64,000 nucleotides of DNA, from the NCBI RefSeq assembly GCF_033115175.1, contig NC_084836.1, positions 71,223,297 to 71,287,296 of the forward strand, in the 5' to 3' direction. Shown piece after piece: positions 30,501 through 40,019 of this stretch. A model generated the notes under the pieces. The model was not told the origin of the DNA. It did not search any database and saw only the letters and a program-made list of their open reading frames with translations. The position numbers and the translations under genes were made by a program. The stretch comes from Lepus europaeus. Lineage: Eukaryota > Chordata > Mammalia > Lagomorpha > Leporidae. Position 1 is the stretch's first letter, and each line of letters begins with the position of its first letter.

Positions 30501-33473
30501 TTTTTTTAATTGAATTTTACATTTTTATTTATTTGGAAAATCTCTTCCATCTGCTGGTTCATTTGCTCACAACAGCTGGGGCTGGGCCAAACCAAACAAA
30601 GCCAGGATCCAGGAACTCTATCCCAGTTTCTCATGGGGGTGGCAGGGACCCAAGTACTTGAGTCAGTCATCACCTGCTGCTTCCCAGGGTGCGTGTTAGC
30701 AGGAAGCTGGAATGAGCGAAGCTGGGACTCAGATCCAGGCATTCCCATACGGGATATAGGCATCCCAAGTGGCATCTTAGGGGCCGTGGCTACAGTGCCC
30801 TGGCCTACAGTGCCAGCATCCCATATGGGCACTGATTCGCGTCCCAGCTGCTCCACTTCCTATCCAGCTCCCTGCTAATGCATCTGGGAAAGCAGTGGAA
30901 GACGGCCCAGGGCCCCTGCACCTGTGTGGGAGACCTGGAAGAAGCTCCTGGCTCCTGGCTTCAGATCAGCTCCAGCTTAGGCTGATGCAGTTATATAAGG
31001 AGTAAACCAGTGGACAGAAGACCTCTCTTTCTCTGTCTCTACCTCTCTCTCTAACTCTGTCTTTCAAATAAATAAAATAAATCTTTAAAAAAAAATCTGG
31101 TGAGGTGAGGACTTCTGATGTATTACAATGGGTTCTGCAAACTCAGAGACTCTTAATGTACATTTCCTAAAACTGTTCAGAGCCTGCTGAATTTTCTCAC
31201 TGGGGGACAGGCTGTGAAGGAGAGATGTGTGTGTTCTAGAGGTAATGCATACTTTCTCCTTACTTTAGGATTTTAAGATGGGAAAAAGGTTTTGTTGTTG
31301 TTGTTGTTTTTAACAGGTAGGATGTAAAAAGTAGAATGAAAGAGGGGATAGAGCACAATCCCTTAGAAGAAGAAAATGTGGTAGAATCCAGAACTCAAGA
31401 ACCTCCTGAGGGGCCTCTGTTACGGTGTAGTGGGTTAAGCAGCTGCCTGGGACATCGGCATTCCATATTGGAGTCCCTGGTTCGAGTCCTGGCTACTCTG
31501 TACTTTTTTTATTTTTAAAGATTTATTTATTTATTTGAAAGTCAGAGTTACACAGAGAGAGAAGGAGAGGGAGAGGGAGAGGGAGAGGGAGAGGGAGAGG
31601 GAGAGGGAGAGAGAGGAGAGGAGAGGAGAGGAGAGGAGAGGCAAAGAGAGAGAAAGGTCTTCTATCCACTGGTTCACTCTCCAACTGGCTGCAATGGCCA
31701 GAGCTGCGCCAATCTGAAGCCAGGAGCCAGGAGCTTCTTCTGGGTCTCCCACGTGGGTGCAGGGGCCCAAGGACTTGGGCCATCTTCCACTGCTTTCCCA
31801 GGCCACAGCAGAGAGCTGGATTGGAAGTGAAGCAGCCAGGTCTCAAACCGGTGCCCATATGGGATGCCAGCGCTTCAGGTCAAGGTGTTAACCTGCTGCG
31901 CCACAGCACCTGCCCCTACTCTGTACTTTTGACCCAGCTTCCTGCTAATGGGCCTGGGATGCAGAGCAAGATGGTCCAAGTGCTTAGGGCCTTGCCACCC
32001 ATGTGGGAGACCCCAATGGAGTTCTAGCTTTGGACTGGCCTAGGCCTGGCTGCTAAAGACTCTCCCACCCCAATCCCCTCCCCCTAGTACCCTGCCTTTA
32101 AAACAAATAAATAAATAAATCTTAGGGGGAAAAAAAATCTCCTGAGAGCATAGGGACGGCTGACTAAATGCATGACCCATGGAGATCTCCCAATTGACCC
32201 AGGGCTACGGAAGTTGAATCAAAGAAGCCAAACAATTTGGTTGAACAGAGCACTGGAGTGGAGTCGGGGCACCCCTACTCCAGACCTGGCTCTGACTTGT
32301 CATACCGTGGATCAGTCAACTCTGCTCTCGGAAACTGAGCCTTCTGATGCTGAAATGAAGGCATGGGACTGAATTCGAGTCACCAGCTGAGGTCTATGGT
32401 GTCTTATGGTATAGGACTGGGTTGGGGCAGTGGATGCCCGAGGGAGTGAGTAGTGCCAATGTTCAACTACTCGTTTCAGTAAAAACTCAGTACCACTAGC
32501 CTGTGTCTTGTGAAGGATTTAAGACTGATTAATTAATTCACTAGGCCCATTCTATCAAGAAGAGACCAGGGCTGGCGCTGTGGTGTAGCAGGTAAAGCCA
32601 CCACCCGTGATGCCGGATCCTATATGGGCAACAGTTCGGGTCCTGGCTGCTCCACTTCCAATCCAGCTCCCTGCTAAGGCACCTGGGAAAGCAGTAGAAG
32701 ATGGCCCAAGTGCTTTGGCCTCTGTGCCCGTGTGGGAAACCAGGAAGAAGCTTCTGGCTCCTGGCTTTGGCTTGACCCAGCCCTGGCTGTTTGGGGAACA
32801 TTTGGGGAACTGAACCAGTGGATGGAAGACTTTCTCTCTCTCTCTCTCTCTAACTTTGCAAAACAAAACAAAACAGAGACCCAGGCAGCCATACTCGTGT
32901 CTCCTCGGAAAGAGCGCCCACCTTGATGACGCTGTCTTTGCAGTCCACCACACGCTCAAACGTCTGGCTGAGGATTTCAATGTCCCTGTGCAGCTCCCTG
33001 GTCTTCACTTCCCGCAGGACGGCTCTCCACTGCGTGTTGATTTTATTGAGGTTCAGAGCACTGTTGTGCTCCTCCTTGGCCAGCTTGTCCTGCGTGCAGG
33101 GATAAACACACATCCAGGAGGTCAAGGCCAAAAACCAGGCTGACTTGAACCCCTTCTAGGACAGGGAGCTGAGCACCTGCCGATGCAGCCGGCTGCAGTC
33201 TGCAGTGACCCCTCTCCAGGGAAAACGTCACCACTCCGGACGGCGTGAGTGACAGCTGGCGGCTGACCTAGCTCCCCGCCTCCCGAGCGGTGTCGCTGCG
33301 CGGGGTTCCCGGCCCTACAGGAGGTGGGGGGCCGCCATCACCTTCAAGAACTGGCTGAGGAGCCTCTCTTTCTTCTTGGCTATCTCTTCCTCCGCTAGCA
33401 ACTTCTGCTGAAACAGCAGCAGCTGCTCCTCTTCCGACAAAGGGATCTTGGCCTTTTTCCCTCGTTTAGGCAT
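22524..33473 (-). CDS. CCDC65: CCDC65 / DRC2, nexin-dynein regulatory complex subunit 2 (8 exons)
   Basis: Coding exons in transcript order: 33473-33342, 33089-32922, 27896-27727, 26923-26785, 25035-24838, 24300-24082, 23110-22961, 22835-22524. They total 495 codons plus TGA; human is about 484. The extra length appears to lie mostly in a Pro/Ala-rich stretch near the C-terminus. DRC2 pairs with DRC1 as the coiled-coil base of the N-DRC linking outer doublets in motile cilia and sperm flagella; human loss causes primary ciliary dyskinesia. The protein starts [10 protein letters not shown], then is almost all charged heptad coiled coil (about 15-390), with the conserved C-terminal block [15 protein letters not shown] (about 399-413). 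All junctions are GT-AG and phases agree. The exon 8 acceptor has a pure C16 tract. Intron 2 (about 5 kb) and intron 3 hold several SINEs; one SINE ends 47 bp from the exon 2 donor. Confidence 0.97.
23270..23594 (+). repeat. Older C-SINE in CCDC65 intron 6
   Basis: Complete, with (AAAT)n tail. Confidence 0.85.
23661..23888. repeat. Fold-back pair of partial C-SINEs
   Basis: A plus fragment (to about 23752) is followed at once by a minus fragment sharing the same head and middle, so the unit can form a hairpin. Confidence 0.6.
24017..24036 (+). repeat. C20 homopolymer in CCDC65 intron 6
   Basis: Twenty cytosines in a row, followed by C-rich sequence up to the exon 6 donor at 24081. Confidence 0.9.
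24406..24792 (+). repeat. Older C-SINE with (CTCTCCCT)n expansion
   Basis: The CT zone (24665-24765) is an expanded TCCC/TCTC microsatellite. It lies in CCDC65 intron 5. Confidence 0.8.
25083..25785 (+). repeat. Older C-SINE, tail split by a young SINE
   Basis: Body 25083-25392; tail remnant 25759-25785 after the insertion. Confidence 0.85.
25393..25758 (-). repeat. Young C-SINE nested in an older SINE tail
   Basis: TSD AATAAATAAATCTT at 25379-25392 and 25759-25772. Confidence 0.9.
25789..26132 (+). repeat. Young C-SINE, first unit of a partial dimer
   Basis: Full length with poly-A 26109-26132; followed directly by a second, 5'-truncated unit. Confidence 0.88.
26133..26321 (+). repeat. 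5'-truncated young C-SINE, second dimer unit
   Basis: Starts mid-element at CCTGGCTCCTG and ends in a long A run with (CAAA)n. Confidence 0.85.
27217..27573 (+). repeat. Older C-SINE in CCDC65 intron 3
   Basis: Complete with a long (CT)n and poly-A. Confidence 0.87.
28039..28386 (-). repeat. Young C-SINE in CCDC65 intron 2
   Basis: TSD CTCCTCTACTCTT at 28026-28038 and 28387-28399. Confidence 0.93.
28421..28801 (+). repeat. Older C-SINE with (GAA)n tail
   Basis: The A tail has grown into GAA repeats at 28781-28800. Confidence 0.87.
29040..29915 (+). mobile_element. MLT1/MaLR-like LTR, interrupted by SINE
   Basis: The right end reads GTTGTTTTAAGCCACTA then TATGTAGCAATGGAT, typical of the 3' end of mammalian MLT/MST LTRs. 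The left boundary is uncertain. A young SINE (29437-29777) interrupts it. It lies in CCDC65 intron 2. Confidence 0.5.
29437..29777 (+). repeat. Young C-SINE inside MLT1-like LTR
   Basis: TSD AGAGATCACAAGG at 29424-29436 and 29778-29790. Confidence 0.93.
30098..30387 (+). repeat. Older C-SINE, internal deletion
   Basis: The GATGGCCCAAG segment is missing. Confidence 0.82.
30511..30781 (-). repeat. Older divergent C-SINE
   Basis: Degraded head; abuts the next SINE head to head. Confidence 0.65.
30782..31095 (+). repeat. Older C-SINE
   Basis: Tail AAATAAATAAAATAAATC intact. Confidence 0.82.
31410..32137 (+). repeat. Older C-SINE split by another SINE
   Basis: Head 31410-31507, body 31931-32137. 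Confidence 0.8.
31508..31916 (-). repeat. C-SINE nested in an older SINE, (GGGAGA)n expansion
   Basis: TSD TACTCTGTACTTTT at 31494-31507 and 31917-31930. GAGAGG/GAGGA repeats occupy about 31560-31645. Confidence 0.9.
32571..32874 (+). repeat. Older C-SINE next to CCDC65 exon 2
   Basis: TSD AGAGACCAGG / AGAGACCCAGG; it ends 47 bases from the exon boundary on the intron side. Confidence 0.85.
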
Positions 33474-33673
33474 GGCTGCGCGGGGCGGGGGTGGGGGGAC
33501 TGGACGCAGGCACGAAGCTTCGGCCCGCCGCGGCCCGCGTTACAGGTGGGGCGGTGGAGGGGAGAGAGAAAATGCCCGGAGAGAAAGAGGCCTCCCGGAA
33601 GTACCCTCGGCTGGGCAGGGGACAGCACTGCTGCTGCCCCAGAGACCGCTTTCCAGGGAGAAAGCGGCGTCTC

Positions 33674-33686
33674 GTCTCCTAGCAAC
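33674..33686. promoter_or_regulatory. RFX X-box candidate (GTCTCCTAGCAAC)
   Basis: The right half, CCTAGCAAC, is a strong RFX half-site; the left half is weaker. It lies about 200 bp upstream of the CCDC65 ATG, where X-boxes of ciliary genes are typically found. RFX factors with FOXJ1 drive motile-cilia genes. Confidence 0.65.
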
Positions 33687-33698
33687 GAGTGTCTGGCC

Positions 33699-33709
33699 AA
33701 GATGGCGCG
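33699..33709 (+). promoter_or_regulatory. YY1-type motif (AAGATGGCGCG)
   Basis: Close match to the AAGATGGCGGC YY1 element, common just downstream of TATA-less start sites. Its plus orientation is opposite to CCDC65. Confidence 0.55.
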
Positions 33710-33739
33710 ACCAGAGGCCTGGAGGAGGGGCTCTGTCTT

Positions 33740-33757
33740 GGAGCGCCCCCTGCCGGC
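33740..33757 (-). promoter_or_regulatory. CTCF-like motif beside CCDC65 promoter
   Basis: The minus strand reads CCGGCAGGGGGCGCTC, close to the CTCF core. Confidence 0.45.
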
Positions 33758-33819
33758 TGGAGGACCGTAGTAAGTTTTGGAGAGGGTCTGTCTCCTGGGT
33801 GCTGTTTTTCATGGTATAC

Positions 33820-34426
33820 TTTTTTTTTTTTTTTTTCAATTTATTGCTAGAACTTTATTTGGTTGTTACAAAATCAGTAAGGGTGTATATATTAAAAAAT
33901 GGGAGGGGGGATGAAAGGCAGCCAGAAGAGTAAGAATTATCTTCACGTTTCCTAAAGTGCCAGGTTAATTTTATATTATATTTGAACTTTAATGAGAGAG
34001 TGAAATAGCACAGATGGGCAAGGGCAATGTTAAGGAAAAAAGAAATAAAAAAAGGAGATGCCTAAGCCATAATGAGACAAGACATATCCACGGGAAAAGA
34101 CTTCCCCTTGCTGAAGCTAAACTTTAATACTTCTAGAAAAAAATGTAAGGTTGGCCAACACCAAGCTGAACATTGTGTAAAGAAACAAAACAAAGCAAAA
34201 ACCAAAACCAGCCCTGAAAGGCTGAAGGGGACTACACCGCCCGACAGCTGATCCAGCAACGTGGACAAAGTTAGAACGGAATCGATCGCTACTCAAGAAT
34301 CTGGTGCCATGAGAGCTTCCTTGCTTCCCCTCACTTGGCCTACAGCAACGTTGAGTTTCATGGTTTCTTCCTTACTGTGTTGCCCCAGAACTGCTTCTAG
34401 GACCACACAGCAAGTCCAGACTCGAC
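33820..34426 (-). pseudogene. Processed retro-copy of an unidentified mRNA 3' end
   Basis: On the minus strand this ends in two AATAAA signals (33854-33859, 33840-33845) followed by an A17 tail (33820-33836). CATGGTATACTTT and CATCGTATACTTT flank the two ends, a 12/13 target-site duplication. The first part has an open frame closing at a TGA near 34292; the rest looks like 3'UTR. I do not recognise the parent. It is 5'-truncated and so a pseudogene. Confidence 0.7.
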
Positions 34427-34589
34427 ATCGTATACTTTATTCACCATAACCAGAGAGACATTGTCTTCATGCCGTCACGCACACAGATACAGCGTGATAT
34501 GCATATGTAGCTCAAGTGCGTTCCTCCTTGGACACACATACAAGTCTTCACACGCGCAGCCCATCGTTGCTGTAAATAATGGATATTTT
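34427..34589. other. Intergenic beyond retro-copy
   Basis: Unique sequence following the retro-copy TSD; nothing recognised. Confidence 0.4.
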
Positions 34590-34895
34590 CTTTTAAAAAA
34601 ATAGATTTAGTTATGGATTTACTTACTTGAAAAGAGAGAGAGAGAGCTTCCATCCTCTGGTTCACTTGCTAAATGGCTACAATGGCTGGGGCTGGGCCAA
34701 GCCACAGCCGGGAGCCAGGAATTCCATCCAGGTCTCCCACATGGATGGCAAGGGTCCAAGTACTTGGGCCATCCTGTGCTGCCTTCCCAGGCACGTTAGC
34801 AGGAAACTGGGAAGCGTGGAAGCTGGGACTTGAACCAACACTCCAAGATGGGATACCAGTAGCAGCTTAGGCAACTGTGTCACAATACTAGCCCC
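34590..34895 (-). repeat. Older C-SINE
   Basis: TSD AATAATGGATA on both sides. Confidence 0.8.
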
Positions 34896-35175
34896 AATAA
34901 TGGATAGTTTTCTAGGCTAATTCCTTTGTTAGCTTTCTCAGTGTCATCTGCAAACATCTCAGGACTCCAACACACAGAGCACCTCCATTTTCCTTCTGCT
35001 CTGATTGCAACAATGATGTCCACTGCAGCAGGGCGAAGCTTAGCTCCAGCCCATGTTAAGCCTAGACATGATATTTGCTCCAAACTTAATGGCTCCCTTA
35101 TCAACCTGCTGATATGGCAGGATAAAAGGATATTTGTGAAGTAACATTAAGATTAGATAAAAGAACTTCTTTGTA

Positions 35176-35469
35176 GGGGCCGGAGATGTGGCAAAGTGGG
35201 TTAAGCCGCTGTCTGCAGTGCTGGCATCCCATAGACACTTCCGATTCAGCTCCCTGCTAATGTGCCTTGGAAAAACAGTTTCCTTGGGCCCCTGCACCCA
35301 TGTGGGAGACCCAGATGAAGCTCCTGACTCTTGGGTTCAGCCTGGCTCAGCTCTGGCTGTTGAAGCCATTTTGGTAGTGAGCCAGCAGATAGAAGATCGC
35401 TCTCTCTATATATATCTGGTCCTCTGTCTCTGTAACTCTGATTTTCAAATAAAGTAAATCTTAAAAAAG
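35176..35469 (+). repeat. Older C-SINE
   Basis: Internal deletions; tail AAATAAAGTAAATC. Confidence 0.78.
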
Positions 35470-35700
35470 ATTAACTTCATGGTGTGTAGTAATAGTTCCT
35501 CCTTTTGCTTTTATGGTGGGAAAGTTTCCAGGGTATTTTCCTGTCATTAGCAATTTCCTAAGAAAGATAAGGAGTAGGAAAAGCGTGTCAGCTGGAAATG
35601 ACTCATAAGTGTAGGACAAAGTATCTTGTAGGCGTGTCTCAAGGGGTCGAAGTTTAATTATGGACAGAGGTACCCAGCTAAAAATTCCTGTAATTTTTAC

Positions 35701-36024
35701 ATTTTTAAATTAGATTTATTTTTATTATTTAACAGGCAGAGTCTCAAAGAGAGAAGGAGAGACAGAGAAAGAGATCTTCCACCTGCTGGTTCAGTCCCCA
35801 GATGGCTGCAACAGCCAGGGCTGGATCAGGCCAAAGCCAAGAGACAGGCATTCCATCTGGGTCTCCCATGTGGGTTTTAGGGGCTCAAGTACTTGGACCA
35901 TCTTCCCCTTATTTACCAGGTGCATTTGCAGGAAGCTGGATGGGAAGTGGAGCAACAGGACTCAAACCAGAGCTCCAAAATTGCAGGCAGCAGCTTAACC
36001 TACTGTGCCACAATGCTGGCCCCT
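35701..36024 (-). repeat. Older C-SINE
   Basis: AAAATTCCTGTAATTTTT / AAAATTCCTTTAATTTTT flank it as a TSD; a third copy of the motif occurs at 36873. Confidence 0.8.
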
Positions 36025-36204
36025 AAAATTCCTTTAATTTTTTAAAGGTGTACTGCCTTAAGCTAATGTTTGGTGTACTTTGTATAGCTTATTATTATTA
36101 TTATTTTAAAGATTTATTTATTTATTTGAAAGGCAGAATTACAGAGAGGCAGAGGGAGGGAGGGAGAGAAAGAGAGAAAGAGCGAGAGCGAGAGCGAGAG
36201 CGAG

Positions 36205-36240
<36 letters not shown>

Positions 36241-36416
36241 TCTTCCATCCACTGGTTCACTCCCCAAATGGCTGCAATGGATAGAGCTGGGCCAATCTGA
36301 AGCCAGGAGCTTCTTCTGGGTCTCCCACATGGGTGCAGGGGCCCAAAGACTTGAGCCATCCTCCACTGCTTTCCCAGGCCATCAACAGGGAGCTGGATTA
36401 GAAGTAGAGCAGCCGG

Positions 36417-36686
36417 CAGTTCTAGTCCCAGTTGCTCCTCTTTCAATCCAGCTCTCTGCTATGGACTGGGAGAGCAGTAGAGGATGGCCCAAATCCTTGA
36501 GCCCCTGCACCTGTGTGGGAGACCGGCAAGAAGCTCCTGGCTCCTGGCTTCGGATTGGTGCAGTTCTGGACATTGCAGCCATTTGTAGAGTGAACCAACA
36601 GAAGGAGACCTTTCTCTCTGTCTCTGCCTCTCACTGTCTGTACTCTACCTATCAAATAAATAAATAAATAAATATTAAACAAAAAA
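36417..36686 (+). repeat. Headless C-SINE nested in opposite orientation
   Basis: Lacks the head; its A tail runs into GAA and then GGAGAA repeats. Confidence 0.75.
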
Positions 36687-36785
36687 GAAGAAGAAGAAGA
36701 AGAAGAAGGAGAAGGAGAAGGAGAAGGAGAAGGAGAAGGAGAAGGAGAAGGAGAAGGAGAAGGAGAAGGAGAAGGAGAAGGAGAA
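36686..36785 (+). repeat. (GAA)n / (GGAGAA)n microsatellite
   Basis: About 100 bases of GAA then GGAGAA units, grown from a SINE A tail. Confidence 0.9.
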
Positions 36786-36874
36786 GTGGAGCAGCTGGGA
36801 CTCGAACCGGCGTCCATATGGTGTGCTGGCACTTCGGGTGGTGGCTTTACCCGCTATGCCATAGCACTGGCCCC

Positions 36875-37315
36875 AAAATTCCTGTAATGTAACTGCAGTA
36901 GAAGCATTAGGTAGTTCGTGACAAGCAAAGGAATGGTAAGAAGCAAGTTTGCCATCTATTCCCACGGTGGCACACTCTTTGAGGATAGGAATTCAGAACA
37001 CCTGGGAATTCAGAACAGAATCCATGGCTCCCACATCAATTAGAAAATCAATATTCTTGGGGTCAGCACTGTGGTGTAGCAGGTAAAGCCGCCACCTGCT
37101 GTGCCGGCATCTTATATGGGTGCCAGTTTAAGACCCGACTGCTCCACTTCTGATCCAGCTCTCTGCTGTGGCCTGGGAAAGCAGTAACAGATAGCCCAAG
37201 CCCTTGAGCCCCTGCACCCACATGGGACACCTAGAAGAAGCTCCTGGCTCCTGGCTTCGGATTGGCCCAGCTCTGGCCATTGCAACCAATTGAGGCGAAC
37301 CAGCAGATAGATGAC

Positions 37316-37349
<34 letters not shown>

Positions 37350-37930
37350 GCCTCTGCCTCTCTGCAACCCTGCCTTTCAAATAAAATAAATAAATCTTCA
37401 AAGGAATAAAATCAATATTCTTACCTGTGACATCCAGGGTCACCCGGTCCTCCAGGGGTTAGGTAGTTATGGGTTATGGGAGCTGCCTGAACACCCAGGA
37501 GCCTTCAGTCCTCAAGTAAGGGAGTACTCCCCTCCCCTTGGAGCTGAGAGTAAACCCATTTCCAGTGCCTTCTTACGTGCATCAGGGGCAGGGACCGGGT
37601 GGGAACATTTGTCTCCCCAGAGTCCAGCTTCCCACACCCGAAACGTTGTCTCTTGGGCTCCTCGCCCAGGGTTGGACGCTCCCTGGGTTGGCACTGAGGT
37701 CTCGGGGTGCTGGCTCTGATGCTGTCCTGATAACCTGTTGTCTGGACTACTGTTCCTTGTGCTCCTCCTCAGCCTGTCTCTATTGGTAACACCCCACATG
37801 CTACAGCATCTGGTTCATCTAGTCTAAAGGCTTCATGTGGTGAGTCCACGGGAATGGACGGGGAGTTATCCATGGCAGGAACAGCTTCTTTGTAACCTAA
37901 GGAGAAAAAGCATAAAAGGAAGAAGTGGGG
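36875..37930 (-). pseudogene. Endogenous retrovirus gag-pro remnant
   Basis: Minus strand. A degraded CCHC zinc-knuckle-like stretch lies at about 37605-37645 (a frame change is needed and one ligand is lost), followed by in-frame stops. Then comes the start of a retroviral aspartic protease with an LIDVGA motif at 37026-37043, where Thr of DTGA has become Val. A SINE (37059-37407) splits the protease with a TSD. Class I (gamma-like) is inferred. It is non-functional. Its position downstream of the LTR at 38914 on the same strand suggests one provirus. Confidence 0.55.
37059..37407 (+). repeat. C-SINE inside ERV protease remnant
   Basis: TSD AAAATCAATATTCTT at 37044-37058 and 37408-37422. 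Confidence 0.92.
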
Positions 37931-38108
37931 GAGCCCTGCAGCATAGCAGGTAGAGCCGCCGCCTGCAGTGCTGGCATCCTATAGGGGTGCCGGTTTGCGT
38001 CCTGGCTGCTCTACTTCTGATCTAGCTCTCCACTATGGGAAAGCAGTAGAAGATGGCCTGTATGGGATGCAGGTAGCAGTTTTATCTGCTATACCACAAT
38101 GCTGGCCC
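37929..38108. repeat. Two C-SINE fragments in opposite orientation
   Basis: A plus head (to about 38057) is joined to a minus head fragment (38058-38108). Confidence 0.6.
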
Positions 38109-38135
38109 CTATTCTTCTTTAAAAAATTTTTATTT

Positions 38136-38446
38136 AGTGGCGTAGTGGGCAAAGCCGCCACTTGCAGTGCCAGCACCCATATGAGCACTGGTTTAAGTCC
38201 TGGCTGCTCCTCTTCCAATCCAGCTCTCTGCTATGGCCTGGAAAAGCAGTATAAGATGATCCAAGTGCTTGGGGCCCTGAACCTGCATGAGAGATCCATA
38301 AGAAGCTCCTGACTCCTGGCTTCAGACCAACCCAGCTCTGGTCATTTAGGGAGGGAACCAGCAGATGGAAGACTTTCTCTCTCTCTCTCTCTCTCTCCTT
38401 CTACCTCTCTGTAACTCTGCCTTTCAAATAATAATAAATAAATTTT
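38136..38446 (+). repeat. Older C-SINE
   Basis: Head truncated by a few bases. Confidence 0.78.
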
Positions 38447-38745
38447 TTGAAAGTGACAGAGAGAAGGGGAGAGACACAGGGAGAGAGGCCTTCATCTGCC
38501 GGTTCACTTCCCAAATAACTGCAACAGCTGGGGTTGAGCCAGGCTGAAGCCAGGATCCAGGAGCTCCATTTGGGTCTCCTACATGAGTAGCAGGGACCCA
38601 AGTACTTGGACCATCATCTTATGCTTTCCCAGGCACATTATCTGGGAGCTGGAGTGGAAGTGGAGCATCTGGGACTGGAAGTGGCACTCCAGTAGATGCC
38701 AGTGCCACAAACAGCTGCTTAACGCACTGCACTGCAAACACTGGC
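38447..38745 (-). repeat. Older C-SINE, tail to tail with the previous one
   Basis: Begins at the shared AAATTTTTTGAAAG tail. Confidence 0.75.
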
Positions 38746-38861
38746 TTCCTACACATGAGTCTCTGTGTTTGCTTTTCCCTAGACAAAATTCTTTTGATGT
38801 TAGTTTTAGTGTAACTAATAAAAATAACTGTAGGAGCAGGTACCTTTAGCTGAACATCTAC

Positions 38862-38894
38862 TATGTTCACCTGCTGTGCCACAATGCCAGCCCC
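38862..38894 (-). repeat. C-SINE head fragment
   Basis: TTCACCTGCTGTGCCACAAT then GCCAGCCCCT only. Confidence 0.5.
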
Positions 38895-38913
38895 TACTCT
38901 TCTTGACATCTCA

Positions 38914-39524
38914 TGATGTGGGTGGGGGGTGTCCAAGGGGTCCAGGGTCTTGTCATCAGTGTAGGGACACAAAGGCCAGTGGAAAAGCAGGATTTATTGA
39001 CAGAGCCAAGTTCACTCAAGGAGTGAGTGCGAGCGAGATGGGCTAGGTAGGGAGCTAGTTAGTGAACCAAGGAGGTAGGAGTCTGCCAGCTTCCTTCTTG
39101 CTGCAGCCCTGCCCTGCTGAAAGCCCCACCGCCTTCCATGCCAACTCAGCACCTCCTTCCCGTGATGCACTTGAACCTCATTCCTCCATTGGGCGGAAGA
39201 CAGCTTGAAGAGCATGCATATGTGCTGAGCTGCAACGGAGATATCACGAAACCTTCCAAGAGGATCAACACGAACACTGAACCCTGCCCAACTCCGCCCC
39301 ACGCGTATATTCAACGAGTGCACCCCCTACCCCATAAAAGGGGCAACTCTAACTTCAGTGGGGGCAGTGATGCTAGCAGATTCTGCACATGGAGTGAGGC
39401 TGCCCACATTCACCTCTGTGTGTGTCACCTCTTTTAAGAAATCCTGTTCTGTGTCCCTACTTTGAATCCTTCTGTCATGCTGAGACAAGGACTTGGAGTA
39501 CATTCAGCTGGGGACACCCCATCA
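38914..39524 (-). mobile_element. Putative retroviral LTR with long inverted ends
   Basis: Bounded by TGATG...CATCA. On the minus strand an AATAAA sits near 38989, about 75 bases before the element end, as in an R-U5 layout. The outer 60-75 bases at each end are imperfect inverted copies of one another, both containing GTGTCCCTAC. No convincing target-site duplication was found. A DNA transposon with terminal inverted repeats is the alternative. Confidence 0.5.
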
Positions 39525-39740
39525 CACAGCACGGGCACCCCTGAGAATGAGCTGGTGTGTGCGCAGGGCCTGAGGCAGATTCTTCAAGGATGGGTGAGTT
39601 TCTGATTGCACAGGTGCAGTAGGGGCACACGCTCTAACATAGATTGTGTGTGTCATTAGCATCCTCGGTCTCCTCCCAGGGGTGTGTTTTTACGATTATC
39701 ATGAAGCAAAGGTTGGTCAGTGGATAAGATCACTTGGGAG

Positions 39741-40019
39741 TAATGGCACCTTATGGGTGCTGTGGTGTAATGGCACCATATGGGTGCACCAGCTGTTTCA
39801 CTTGTGATCCAGCTCTCTGCTATGGCCTGAGAAAGCAGTAGAGGATGGCCCAAGTGCTTGGGCCCCTGCACCCATGTGGGAGACTGGAAAAACTCCTGGC
39901 TTTGGATTGGCACAGCTCTGGCCATTGTGGGCATTTGGGGAGTGAACCAATGGATGGAAGACCTCTCTCTCTCTCTCTCTCTAACTTTGCCTTTCAAATA
40001 AATAAATAAATCTTAAAAA
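39741..40019 (+). repeat. Older C-SINE, rearranged head
   Basis: AATGGCACC...ATGGGTGC is repeated twice in the head. Confidence 0.7.

Larger units (their letters stand above)
33474..33770 (-). promoter_or_regulatory. CCDC65: CCDC65 promoter region
   Basis: Repeat-free, CpG-rich sequence upstream of the CCDC65 ATG. It carries an X-box, a YY1-type element and a CTCF-like motif within about 85 bases. No TATA box. No head-to-head partner gene is visible, though a bidirectional promoter cannot be excluded. Confidence 0.7.
36103..36874 (-). repeat. C-SINE split by an opposite-strand SINE
   Basis: Parts 36103-36416 and 36786-36874. The break repeats a GTGGAGCAGC-like motif on both sides, consistent with a TSD. 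Confidence 0.75.

Noticed and set aside
36686-36785. Regular short repeats considered as a CRISPR-like array
   Set aside because: A simple GGAGAA microsatellite without spacers, in a mammalian genome.
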